Source: Pycnopodia helianthoides
Taxonomy: Eukaryota > Echinodermata > Asteroidea > Forcipulatida > Asteriidae
Assembly: GCA_032158295.1 (NCBI GenBank)
Contig: CM063250.1
Span: 7,117,001-7,181,000, forward strand
Length of the DNA: 64,000 nt
Reading direction: 5' to 3'
Below are positions 1-12,200 of this stretch, in pieces (position 1 is the stretch's first letter; every line of letters begins with the position of its first letter). The position numbers were made by a program, and so were the translations under genes. The notes below the pieces were generated by a model that saw only the letters and a list, made by a program, of their open reading frames with translations, made no database searches and was not told where the DNA came from.

Positions 1-273
1 TGAGCGACATCACAAAGGACTCTGTCACACTGTCATGGCAACCACCCATCGACAACGGAGGCAGTACCATCACCAACTACATCCTTGAGAAACGTGAGGC
101 CGATCACCGCCTGACATGGTCTCGCGTGTCGGGATCCATCAGGGGCATCCGCTACACGGTGACTGGCCTGATAGATGGCAAGAGCTACATGTTCAGAGTC
201 CGAGCCGAGAACAAATTCGGACAGAGTGAGCCCCTGGACAGCACTGATGCAGTGCTTGTTAAGAGTCCGTTCG
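1..273 (+). CDS. TTN: Titin-type gene: FnIII domain exon (5' truncated by window edge)
   Basis: An open frame starts at base 3 and runs to a GTAAGC donor at 274, ending in phase 1. It has FnIII hallmarks: VTLSWQPP (B strand Trp), DNGGS.I.NY, the A-band type ILEKRE motif, and YMFRVRAENKFGQSEP near the end. The missing N-terminal strand lies upstream of the window. Confidence 0.85.
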
Positions 274-3200
274 GTAAGCCAGGCTGGAAACATTGTTAAA
301 CAGTTCATGTACATATCAATAAACAACTGCTTGTTCAAAAGAAACTGATGCACAAACTGGATTTTTGTCTTGAAAATAATGTTCAAAGATAAAAAAGAGC
401 TTCCAAAATGAGTTTTGAAAAAAAAAAAAATTTCTCCATTCAAAACCTGAACTTTACTGAAATCCATTGCTTGCTCTTATATGGCACCTAGGATTACAAG
501 GTTGAAGATTCTCTTCAAATTGGGACTGAACACTTCCCGAGATGGAGCATGTTAAAAAATCACTGTAATTTGTTTTGATTTTGATTTTTTTTTTAAAGGT
601 TTTGTATTGTGCTTATAAAAAAAGACCAAAACATTTTACAAAAAGAGCAAAGAAATGAAGGGTTCTAGAGTGAGACATTTCTTAAAAATAGGCAGAGAAT
701 GGTACTGTGAAAATACCTACAGTTTTAGGGCAGCTATTGAAACAGATTTATCTCTGAGTTATTCCGAACCTGTTGGATTTGTGCTGTCAATTTTAATTAG
801 ATAAAAAACCTCTGTCATACTCTTGTGCTTTTCAAGATGTTCCTGAGGCACCAGGTACCCCTGAAGTCTCCGGCATCACAGATACCTCCATGACCATCTC
901 CTGGAGACCTCCCCGCAGCGACGGAGGCTCAGAGATCATCGGCTACATCCTGGAGATGAAAGAGACCTCGGGCATCCGCTGGATGCGAGCCACCAGGAAG
1001 GTCCTGAAGGAATCAAACTTCACAGTGAACAGCCTCATCAAGGGTAGAGAGTACGAGTTCCAAGTAGCTGCAGAGAATGAAGCGGGCATTGGCCCCATGA
1101 GCAGACCCTCTGCTCCTGCAGCTGCTAAGACCCCAATAGGTACTTTTTTGTTTCTGATACAGTTTATGGAAAGCTGTTGATATTCTTACCATGACAAAAT
1201 GTATTTATTCAATATTTTTGTACTATTGTTTTCTTGAAAATACTTCTCAAGCTGAAATTAGAGATAAGCTATAACTGCTACCTTCATTTGGTCACTTTGA
1301 GCTATTGAGACTGGAATTATACCTTCATTTGGTCACTCTGTGGTATTGAGACTGTAATTTATACCTTCATTTGGTCACTTTTGAACTATTGAGACTGGAA
1401 TTTATACCTCCATTTGGTCACTTTTTATACTGGATTTTTAACTCTTTCTCTCAACAGAAACGGCTGAATTCACAGAACCCTTAACAGACATATCCTCCAA
1501 AGTGGGCAAGACAGTGACTCTAGAGTGCCGTATCTCCAACGCCAAGGCAGAGGTGAAATGGTTCATGGACGGAGTGCAGATTTTCGCCATAGACAGACAC
1601 AGCATCATCAGGGAGGGTCAACGCAGAGCTCTGGTGATCCGAGATGTGGGACCGAGAGATATCGGAAAGTACTCCTGCCGATGCGGGGATACCTACACAG
1701 AAGCAACGGTCAAGGTCAAATGTAGGTGTCCTTCTTATCATCTGTAGAATATTTGATCAGTGGACTTGGGCTCCCTCTCATAGAGGTTTTAAAAGAAGGC
1801 ACACCCTGAGCACCACTTGTAATTAGCTTTACATCGCTATTAGTCCAGGCATTATTTGATATGACCTCGGACAAATTGCAACAGAAAGTGTCTCAACTGT
1901 TTTATGCTCTTGGAGGTGTCCACTATAACATATCAAAACTCTTAAGGAATCCTGGTGGTGGAAGGTTCCATGGCGGCCATTTTCCAAAATGGCCGCCAAA
2001 AACCTGATATTTACCAATATCTCCGCTTCTAAATGACTTAGGGCTTTAGTTTTAAGTGCTAAACATACATTTTCTGGGGCCAGGAATCCAATGACAGACA
2101 TTTCAACAAGCTAAACCGGACTAACAAGCATTATTCTTATGTGTCAACTATTTTAATACACTGAACTTATTGGCCAAAACTATCTAAATTAGGGTTCCTG
2201 TTGTATAAAACAAACTGCAATTTATGTGACTCTCCAGTGACTCTCCAGGCTTCCCATTGTACAGGCATGCCAGGGCTTTCTCTCACTGCTTCTACAACAT
2301 CATCGGTGGACGTTGCCTGTCTGTCAAACACATTGGCTTGTTCACGGAAGTGCGCACTGGTTTTGAATTTGTTGTGGGAAGCTCCCTCACCAATGCCACA
2401 CGCAGGGGAAAGTATTACATCCCAGGAGAGCGTGCATGAAGAAGATGTGCTGTGATACATCGGGGCCTAACTGCTGCTTGACAGACTTCATGTTCCAGAC
2501 CACCGTTTCTTCACATTCTTCTTTGGCTCGGGTTGGAAGAACAGGTCACATAACTTGAGGGTGGTGTGGTAGATGAGCAGGGTGAGCAGATCTGTGTCAT
2601 CTCCGATCAGCACAGTATCGGTGGCGGCTGTAGACTCAACTGCCTTCTGCACTCGGTGGTGGCTGCAGACTCAACTGCCTTCTGCACTCGGTGGTGGCTG
2701 CAGACTCAACTGCCTTCTGCACTCGGTGGTGGCTGCAGACTCAACTGCCTTCTGCACTCGGTGGTGGCTGCAGACTCAACTGCCTTCTGCACTCGGTAGT
2801 GGCTGCAGACTCAACTGCCTTCTGCACTAAGAGGAGATCAGCGTCACCTGCAGCATGAAGTGTCTGGCAGTTCTGTGCCCGTAGTTTGGTACTGAGCATG
2901 TTGATAAGGTGCTGCTTGCTTGTCTTGTTTGCCAGGAGTTGTTCCTTTTTCATTGTGACCTGGATTATCTTCATCAAACGTCACCGTTGCTCCAGCGTTC
3001 CCTCTCGTACGTCTCTGGCGTGTTGTGTCCTTTGTGGATGTACCATCAATGGGCATCAAACACGACTGTTGCCTGTCCATACTTCTTTGTGAAATACTCT
3101 GTGTATTGCGTGCAGATACTTTTGTATGTTGAGCCACGTGCCCATGGAATGCGCTGGACTAGTGCCCTACCATCCAACTTGGCCTGTGATTCCTGGTGCA

Positions 3201-6200
3201 TCGTGTGTCAGGAGTGTCCAGATAGCATCTGCTAGCACTGGCTTCTGTGGCTGTGGGAGCAGCAGTGTAGAATCAAACAGAGCTGGTGGGTAACTCCACA
3301 GCTCATATTTGGTCACAGACTCCAGATGCTTGGGATCCACCTGTACTGCCTCACCATCACTCTTACCTGCCGATTTTGCAGCCAAGGTGATGGCCTGATC
3401 TTTTCTCTTGAATGTGTAGTCAGCAGCAGTTTGTCCATCCATGTTGGTCAAGATAGATGTTCCAACAGTTTTCGCTGAGTCCACATTGACTGTGCTGGTT
3501 GCATGCACCCCTGTCGAGATGCTGCGCAATCTCGGATCTGAGCTGAAGCGTGCAGATGTTCTCTCTTGCCGATAGCTGATAATTGCATGTGTGGCTTTCA
3601 TGTCACATGCTTGTCTAGCATTTTGTCATGTCCTTGTTTTGTTCACCAGTGTTGTAGTTGACACCTGTGAGCTGCTGCAAAGTATTGTTAACATCAGCAC
3701 AGGCAGGCATGGAGAGCAGCTATATGAGACGTTGTTGCTCTGTCATGCCTAGCCCTCTTGTTAGGTCACCGCTGGTCTTCACACTCCTCATCAGGACCTG
3801 TTCGATGGTGAGATCTACGGACATACCAGCCCATAGGCGATCACTTCTTCTTACAACATGTTACCCTTCTTCGAATCGTTGGTACACATCTGGATGTTCA
3901 TCCTTGAGCTAGCTCATCTGCTGCACATAGGGGTGGGCTGATTTTGTGTAGAGGTTGTGCCCAGAGGCTGCCTGATAGAGCAGCATTTCTGATACAGCTT
4001 CAAGGTGCAACGCCCAGTTGCTAATGCGCTCTGCTCGACAAACTTCCGTAGTATGTCCACCATCTGCATGTACTGTAGCCAGAGTGTGGCAGTCCTAAAG
4101 GACTTAAATGATTCGGTTTTGGCCCTGAGGAGCTCCTTGATCCTGGTTAACACATCAGCTTGGCAGAGCTCCTGCAGACATGGAACCTTCCATCAGGTTC
4201 TTGTAGAGGGCAGCAAGTTCATCAAGATCAGTGTTTCCAGTTCCGTCTGTCGTGTTTCCAGTTCCGTCTGTCGTAGGCTCATCATCTAGTGACAAGCCTC
4301 ATTGGTCTCCTCCACTTCATGTGGCTCTGCAGATGGTTGAGGAAGTGGCACACCAAGTACGTCTGACAAAATCAAGGCATTCAGTGCTGCTTAAACAAGG
4401 AGATGTCCTCGTACTGCTTGTGCAATACCTTGCCTGTCATCATTGTGTACCACCGCGTTGTCAGCATACAATTAGCTCCAAGACTTCCTGCAGTCCTGAT
4501 CCAGCCATGAGGTGCCGATGCTTCCCAAGAAACTCATTTATGTGTGAAAGCCCCCCAGGCGCAAGACTATGTCATTCAAGACACTTCCTGTGGGCTCAGT
4601 CTCGATGATCATGAGGGCTTTCCACCATAGTGGTTGGTCAAAGTTGATGATGGGCATAACACCATGGCGACGAGCATGCTCACACACGGACTTCAGTGTG
4701 GAATACATGTAGATGCACGTGACATCACTTGGATTCATGTGGGTCATTTCCCGGGGTGGTCACCATGATGCACTAGCTGCATCAGCCCAGACCATGCCAG
4801 TCTTGTTAAGGCACTTAAAAATCAAATCTCGATGTTATTTAGAAGCGGAGATGTATAGGTAAGTATCTGTTTTATCCGGCCATTTTGGAAAATGGCTACC
4901 ATTTCTGCTTTTTGGCAAGGTTTTGCATATTGAAATGTGTTTCATTTAATTCCTTGTCAGTAAAAATGTATGTTTTGCACTTGAAATCAAAGCTCTATGT
5001 TATTTAGAAGTGGAGATATAGGGAAATATCAGTTTTTTGGCGGCCATTTTTAAAAATGGCCGCCATGGAACCTTCCACCACCAGGATTCCTTAAGAGTTT
5101 TGATATGTTATAGAGGACATATTTCTGGGTATAAAACAGTTGACAGACTTTCTGTTGCAATTTGTCCGAGGTTGACCCTATTTTTTTCATGAAATGCCTG
5201 GACTATATGGTTTCATCAATGTTTTACTTAAGATACGATGTAATGATATTAATGTGTGAGGTGAATTACATCTCAACCTCAGAAAGCTGGCATGGCCTGA
5301 ATCCAATACATTGGGCATAATCACTTCAAATTTAAGTATCTAGATAATGTTTTGTTGAAAATAGTTGTTCTTTGTACTCAATTAAACCATTTTGTTTATC
5401 ATTACCTGTCATCTGCAGCTGAACCCAAGATTGACCTATCAGCCTTCAAGGATGTCATCACCATTCGAGCCGGAAACCTTCTCCGCCTCTACGTACCCTT
5501 CACAGGATGCCCTACCCCGACCGCTGAGTGGTATCGTCACGACCGACGCATCAGTGAAGACACTCGCACAAAGATCGAGAAGCAGGAGACAAGGACGGAG
5601 TTGGTGATTAAGAGCACCATCCGGTCGGACACTGGACAATACTCACTGACCGTCAGTAACGAGGCCGGCAAGCACACTGCTAACATCCATGTCATCGTTG
5701 TCGGTAAGTACTACCTTTTTAGAGGAGAGTCAACTCATACAGCATTAGTAAAATTATTTATTGAGTGGTCAAAAGTTGAGTGGTCATAAAATGAGCATAA
5801 ACCAAATTCTATAAAATAAGTGGATCACTCAGAGAGAACTTTCACTTGTTTTAATTTCATTGGCCAGTGGACCACTTGTCCATTTTCCCTGTGTAGTTTA
5901 CGGCACGTAAGAAATTGCAAAAGTGAAACATTTTTTTAACTTGCTACCTTGGTCGTGCTTGTGAAAGGTTTTAAATTGATGGCAGCCTAAATCGTTTGAT
6001 CCTGGAATGAAGAAAGGTAAAGAAACTCGGTAGTCTGTCCAATCCAATGATGACATCTTCAGTTGTGCTAAAAAACACTGCTTACCATCAATTATCGCAT
6101 GTGGCTGAAGAGACAAAGTCTTGAAGGTTGAGAACAATCGCAGTCGGGTCAAGGAAACTGTGCTGGATTTGCTCATGAAGATGCTAAAAATTTTCTTGTT

Positions 6201-9200
6201 CACATCATTAAATTTCAGATGTTCCCGGCCCACCTACTGGACCTCTTGAAATCTCAGACATCGGTCGCTTCTCAGTCAACCTCTCCTGGTCACCGCCAAG
6301 GGAAGACGGCGGCTCAAAGATCGAATACTACACCATAGAGAAACGGGAGAAGGGACGCAAGCTGTGGACGGTGGTCACTACCTATGCAACCTCGACATCC
6401 TACAGTGTGGAAGGACTGAATGAGAACATGGACTACGAGTTCCGAATCAGCGCTGAGAACATCAACGGTGTGGGAAGCCCACTAGAAGGGACAGAAGCAG
6501 TCACTTGCAAGAGCCTTTATTGTGAGTCTTGAAGCCTGTGATCAAAGAATTCAGGTTTTTTTAGTACAAGAATATCAAAGTTGTTTTTTTCAGTTGGTGC
6601 AAGCATAAAACTTTCAGGAAAAGGTTTCCACTGATCATACTTGAAGTGTCTGTCCTTAAGAAATGTGTATCTTTAGTGTTTACCAACTATAGCAAGTGTC
6701 ACAAACTGGACAGATCGTCTGCATATTGTTTTGGCAGTTATTTGCACAAGCTCAAACTTTTAATTCAAACCTGATAATCTGGTAGTAATTTAGCCTCCTC
6801 TTTTATAATAACAATTATAGGATTCTTATTTAGTACTGAAAAAAATCTCAACACACTTATTTTATGAGCATGTTTACATTCTAAGCCCAGTTATCATTGT
6901 GCATTTTTAACCTTCATCCATTTACTGCAGCCGTGCCAAGTGCCCCTGGCAAACCAGAAGTCCATAACATCTTCCGTGATCACATGACTCTAACGTGGAC
7001 TGAGCCACAGCATAATGGCGGCAAGCCAATCACAGGCTACAACATCGAGAAACGTGAGAACTTCGGACTACACTGGACACGAGACAACAGGGAGTTGGTG
7101 ATTGATACAACTTACACAATCAAGGGACTGACTGAAGGGCACCAGTATGAATTCCAAGTGATTGCTCAGAACCAGATTGGGTTGGGCAAGCCGAGTGAAC
7201 CCACTCAGCCACCAAGGGTCGCCAAGGATCCTGCCAGTAAGTTTTTTTGAGTAATCTTTGTTATACTCAACTGAAATTAAAGAAAAGAAAAAAAAAAGGT
7301 GCCACACCAATCTTCTCTTCAGCCTTAAATTTTGTTCATTTAAATTAATGGAGAACAAGGTGGCTGCAACAGGATGAAGTCTATTTCTCAAAACTTCACC
7401 AGGAACTCACAAAGTGTTGTAAAATTTCTGAGATGATTTCAAAAAAGCCAAAGTAGTTTCAAAAACTTTCATAGAATGTATAATTCTCTGACAGATTTTT
7501 TTATAACATGTTGTAATCTTGCAGTTTCTTTGTTAAACTTTGGCCAACAAAAATAAAATCTGAAACTGTTTTAATATTATTGTGATGATTCTTTCAAATA
7601 AGTTGTTTTTATTTTGGTGTAACAATTTTTGTATTGGTTGCTGGAAATTGCTTTCTCTAAATTTTCTAAATATTTACTTCCATTAGGACGACCTTCTCCT
7701 CCCGGTATTCCTACGATCAAAGATGTCACCGCTACATCAGTCCAGCTCAACTGGACTGTGCCGTACTCTGACGGTGGTCAGCCAATCACAAACTACACAG
7801 TGGAGCGTAGAATCAAGGGACACCATGATTGGACGGATAAGGTGTCCGTTCCCAGCAACTCCTGCCTGGTGGGCAACTTGATCAATAACACTGAGTATGT
7901 GTTCAGGGTTTGTGCGATAAACTCTGCTGGGATGGAGAGCGACCCAAGTAAGGCATCTGAAGGATTCGTCGCAAGAGATGTACTCCGTAAGTAGGATTTT
8001 ATTTTGGTTACAAATGTAACTTTAATAAGTTTTTTGAACAGTTTTTTTTTTACAGTGACTCTAAGATTTTGTTTGTAAGGAAGTTTGTATTTTGCAGTTT
8101 TCTATAAACTAAGGATTTTTCTTTCAAAATATGGTTGTGAAGATGCAAAGTTCTTTTTTAAATCAGTAGGGATAGTGGAGCTCAGCATTATCTTAAAAAT
8201 TTGATGATGATGAAAAGAAACTTTATTAAATGCTAGTTTAACCAATTTCTTTACCAGTCACAACCATAAGAACCTCAATTTATTTGTTAAAGTTTGTATA
8301 AACTTATCTTTTATGTTGGCTTTTAGCTGGAGTTGCACCAACAATCACTCAAGAACCGCAGAGCATACTAGCTACAGACAAGACCAGGGCAGACTTTACT
8401 TGTAGAGTGGCAGGCACACCAGCCCCACAAGTAACATGGTAAGTTGTCGGTTCTATCATCGACAAACAGGACCATCCCATTTTAACAGATACTTGTACAG
8501 TGTCTTACAGACCATTGTATGTATAAAGATATCAAGAGCCAGTTTCTTGTAACTGTTGCCAAGTGTTGTCTCGGTCATTGGTCATTGGTTGATCTTATTT
8601 GGTATTTCAATTGTGTTGTGATGACAATATTGTTCCGACCAAATTACAACAATTCTTTGGCTCACTTAACAAAGGGTTGCTCCAGTGATTACCAGAAGCC
8701 CACAGGAAATGCATTGAACTAGTTTTTATTTAGGATTTATGAAAGAAACTATAATATTCTTGACGTGCCTTGCACATTTTTGATAGTTTTGCAAAGAATC
8801 AATGGCTCTTTGGAGCCAGAAGTAGCAGACAGTATGGATGTCTGGCTATTAATATATATACACAGGAGAAAAGTCATAATTTAAAGAAGAAATACAGAGG
8901 TGCCTCAAGGTCGACCCAAGGATAACCGTGTAAAACCTCAAAAATTTTGAGGCTAACCTTGAGTTACCATCTGTTTAATTTTTCGTTCCTTCCTAATACA
9001 GTCACATAATAATTGCACTGACTTCCCAAAAGCATTGGATTAGTGTAAAGGTTGCATTTACCTTCTCTAACCCTTGTTCTTGACTTAACTGTTGGGTTGT
9101 TCAAATATGTTGTGCTTTGATTGTTTTGTTTGTTCTTCCACTCCAATTCTCCTCAAACGTGTAAAGTGAAGAACAAATAATGTTTATGTTGGGAAAATAA

Positions 9201-12200
9201 AGCTAACATTTATTTTATACGGTTTATCTTTCTAAATCTGTGTATAAAGAAACTGTCTGTTCCTGCTGGTGAGAATGAAAGAGACAACCTTTGAGGAATT
9301 GTTGGCTTGAAACTTATAGTGCACTCATTTGCAGTCATCCAAATGGGAAATGGTAGATAATTTCCACACAATTTCTCTAAAATGGAAAAGTGGCAAATGG
9401 AAAAAGCTCTATTTGATGTTGGTAACCATGAATTATTCTGGGCTTGGTCATTGTCGAACACACCAAAGGAAAATTGAATTTACAAATTTACAATGAAGGA
9501 TTCCTATTGATTGAATGGTACCAAACTGTTCGTCTGGTTTGCTTCACAATCCAGTTTACAAACAGTATTCAACATCTGCTCTTGAATGTGATGTTCATGG
9601 GTTCAAATCCCACCGAGTTGTCTGTGAATTTTTTCCTAAAGCACTGAGTATACAATTCTTGTCACACATGTAAAGAGTAAAACCAAAACTATACTCTTTT
9701 ATCCCTGATGTAATCGTGACATCAATTAAATCTTAATGCTGTTGTCTCCGACTGCTAGTCAACAAAGAAATGAAATCAGTAACAAAGTTTCAAATTTTCC
9801 GTCTTTGAATCTGTTTATTGTAGGGTGCGTAAGGGGCGCGAATTGTTCACAGGCCGCAAGTTTGACATAACCGTTGACAAGGATGGTTTGCATCGACTCA
9901 GTATTCTTGAGGCGAGAGAGTCCGACAGTGGCATGTACACAGCCGTAGCCCAGAATGAGAACGGCAAGGTCCGCGCATCTGCTGAGTTACACATCAAATG
10001 TAAGTCATCATTCGGGGTTTCCGAAATTCCAGATGTTGCCAGCTTTTTCAGAAAATTATCAACACACTTCAATTAACCATCAGCTACAATTGATAACCTT
10101 AAACATCTATATTGTGATGAAATGTAAGTTGTTTGATTTATATATTATTACAAAATTTCATTTTGTACGTGCATTGCAGAATTAGAAACAAAATTTAACA
10201 TTGACCAGGCAAGTCTCAAGCAGATTTGAATATTAAAGGAATTATACAGGATTGGTAGAGCTGACAAAATAGTCGCAGACAGTGTTCTTTTTTTGGGTGA
10301 TCAACCATATACATAAAATAACAAACCTGTGGAAATTTTGGCTTAATCTGTTGTGTGAGTCAAGAGAAAATAATGAAAAACCATGTAAAATTTTCTGCAT
10401 GTAATCACATTGTCCTTAATTTTGTAACAACCGAAATCAGCTGCTGCTTTCAGACTAAAATTAAACAATGATGTTTTTTACCTTTAAAGCAACCTTGGGT
10501 TGCCGTATCTATGTACATAGCTTTGATATGTAAAGGAAACCAAACCATCTATTTCGAAATATATTACAACATTCAAATACTCGCAAGACTTGTACAGTCT
10601 TTTTGTAAATGCTGTTTTGGAGAGGAATGTGCCCTAACAAGTAGGTCTTTTGGTACTACTTTGAAAATGTTTAAACTTTGGATGACCCCTCATTTCATCA
10701 GCTCAGTAGTCTATACTATAAGGTCCTTAGTACAGTTTGTGTGGATTTCATAAATTTGCCATAGAACATTTTAGAGCTTCTGATAAATGGACATTATTTA
10801 TCAAAACAAATTTTCAAAGTAACTGTTTGGCAAAAAGAGATTAATTTTATAAGAAAACCATTTATTTGTGGATTTCAATTTTTTTTCTTCAGATTAATAC
10901 GTTTTTACGTTTAACACCATTTTGTTTATTACAACAATGAAAATGCAACTAAGGACCTTAAAAGCACTGGTTTGATGATTTGCTTTCATTCCTTTTTCCC
11001 CTCCATTCAGCCCTCCCATCACTAGACCTGGACCGGCGCATGAGAGAAATCAACATCAAAGCTGGCAACACTCTCCACGTCCATATCCCCTTCACTGGTA
11101 CCCCGAAGCCCGCCCTCAGGTGGAAGAAGGAAGGTGGAAAAGAGGAGATCGAGACGAAGGGACGATTCCGGGTCGACACCTCCGGAGGAGAAGCTGATCT
11201 GACCATCAGAGAGACAGAGAGAGAGGACAGTGGTATCTACATCCTGGAGGCCGAGAACGAGTTTGGAGTTCAGAATGTTTCTGCGAAAGTGAACGTCGTT
11301 GGTAAGCATGATAATGTTTGTTACAAACCGCACCTATATTCATCATCATTATCAAGCAGTCGCAGCCAAGGAACCCATTCATAACATCATGCCAGTAGTA
11401 AGCAACAAGAAGGTGAAAATTTAAGAGGATTTGGAATGACTCATTGGAGGTGGTTTTAAAGATTTTCAGGCGGGTTTGTTTCATAGTATAGAACGGCTAC
11501 TGAGAATTTTTGCTAGTTTGAGCTTTGATTCCCAAAGTTTGGAGAAATATTAAAAGTTTGGACTATTAATCCCAAAGCCTTGGTTTTTGTTACATTGGTA
11601 TCAATTGGCAATAAAGGATATAGCTATAAAAGTCTGACAGACGAGTTCAATTAAAAGAACTGATTACAATACAGTCTTTCAGTCTTTGGCAGTTGTCAGA
11701 CTTTAACTATTCTGGAAATTGTTTGCTGTTACAGACAAACCAGGGCCACCACTTGGTCCAATCATCACTGCCGAGGTAAGCAAGAAGTCAATCTCCCTCT
11801 CCTGGAAGCCACCAACTGATGACGGAGGAAGTCCAATACTACGCTACATCATCGAGATGAGAGAACCTAACAGGTCAGTCCAATGAAATACAACTGAAAC
11901 TTGTTTGACAAAAGTTATTCCTCCAATTATAAAGACAAGTTTTGTCGGCACATCCTATTGTGAGTTCCCCGAATACTTCACTGTCTCAATCTTGGTCCTA
12001 CAATTTAAAATTTCCAACAATTCAAAATGTAAGAAACATACCTGTCTCCTTGGATCTTATTTTCTTTTCACTAATAATGATGTCATTGTGTTGAATTCAT
12101 AAACAAACATTTAGAAATGAAGTTAACAATGAAGGGTTTATTTTTCAATGTGTTATATCACAGGACCATTTGGCAGAATGCAGGCTCAGTTTCATCAGGT

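Larger units (their letters stand above)
1841..5205. mobile_element. 3.4-kb DNA-transposon-like element with ~235-bp terminal inverted repeats
   Basis: The ends are inverted copies: TAGTCCAGGCAT at 1841 mirrors ATGCCTGGACTA ending at 5205. The inverted similarity continues for over 200 bp through CCTCGGACAAATTGCAACAG, ATCCTGGTGGTGGAAGGTTC and a GGCGGCCATTTT stretch. Flanks show TAT on both sides, a possible 3-bp target duplication. The interior carries a degraded minus-strand gene and a 35-bp tandem repeat. It interrupts a titin-gene intron and does not touch coding exons. The superfamily is not assigned. Confidence 0.85.

Noticed and set aside
2566..2830. Open frames with repeated Leu-Pro-Ser-Ala-Leu-Gly type text
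   Set aside because: They are translations of a 35-bp tandem repeat in rotating frames, not a protein.
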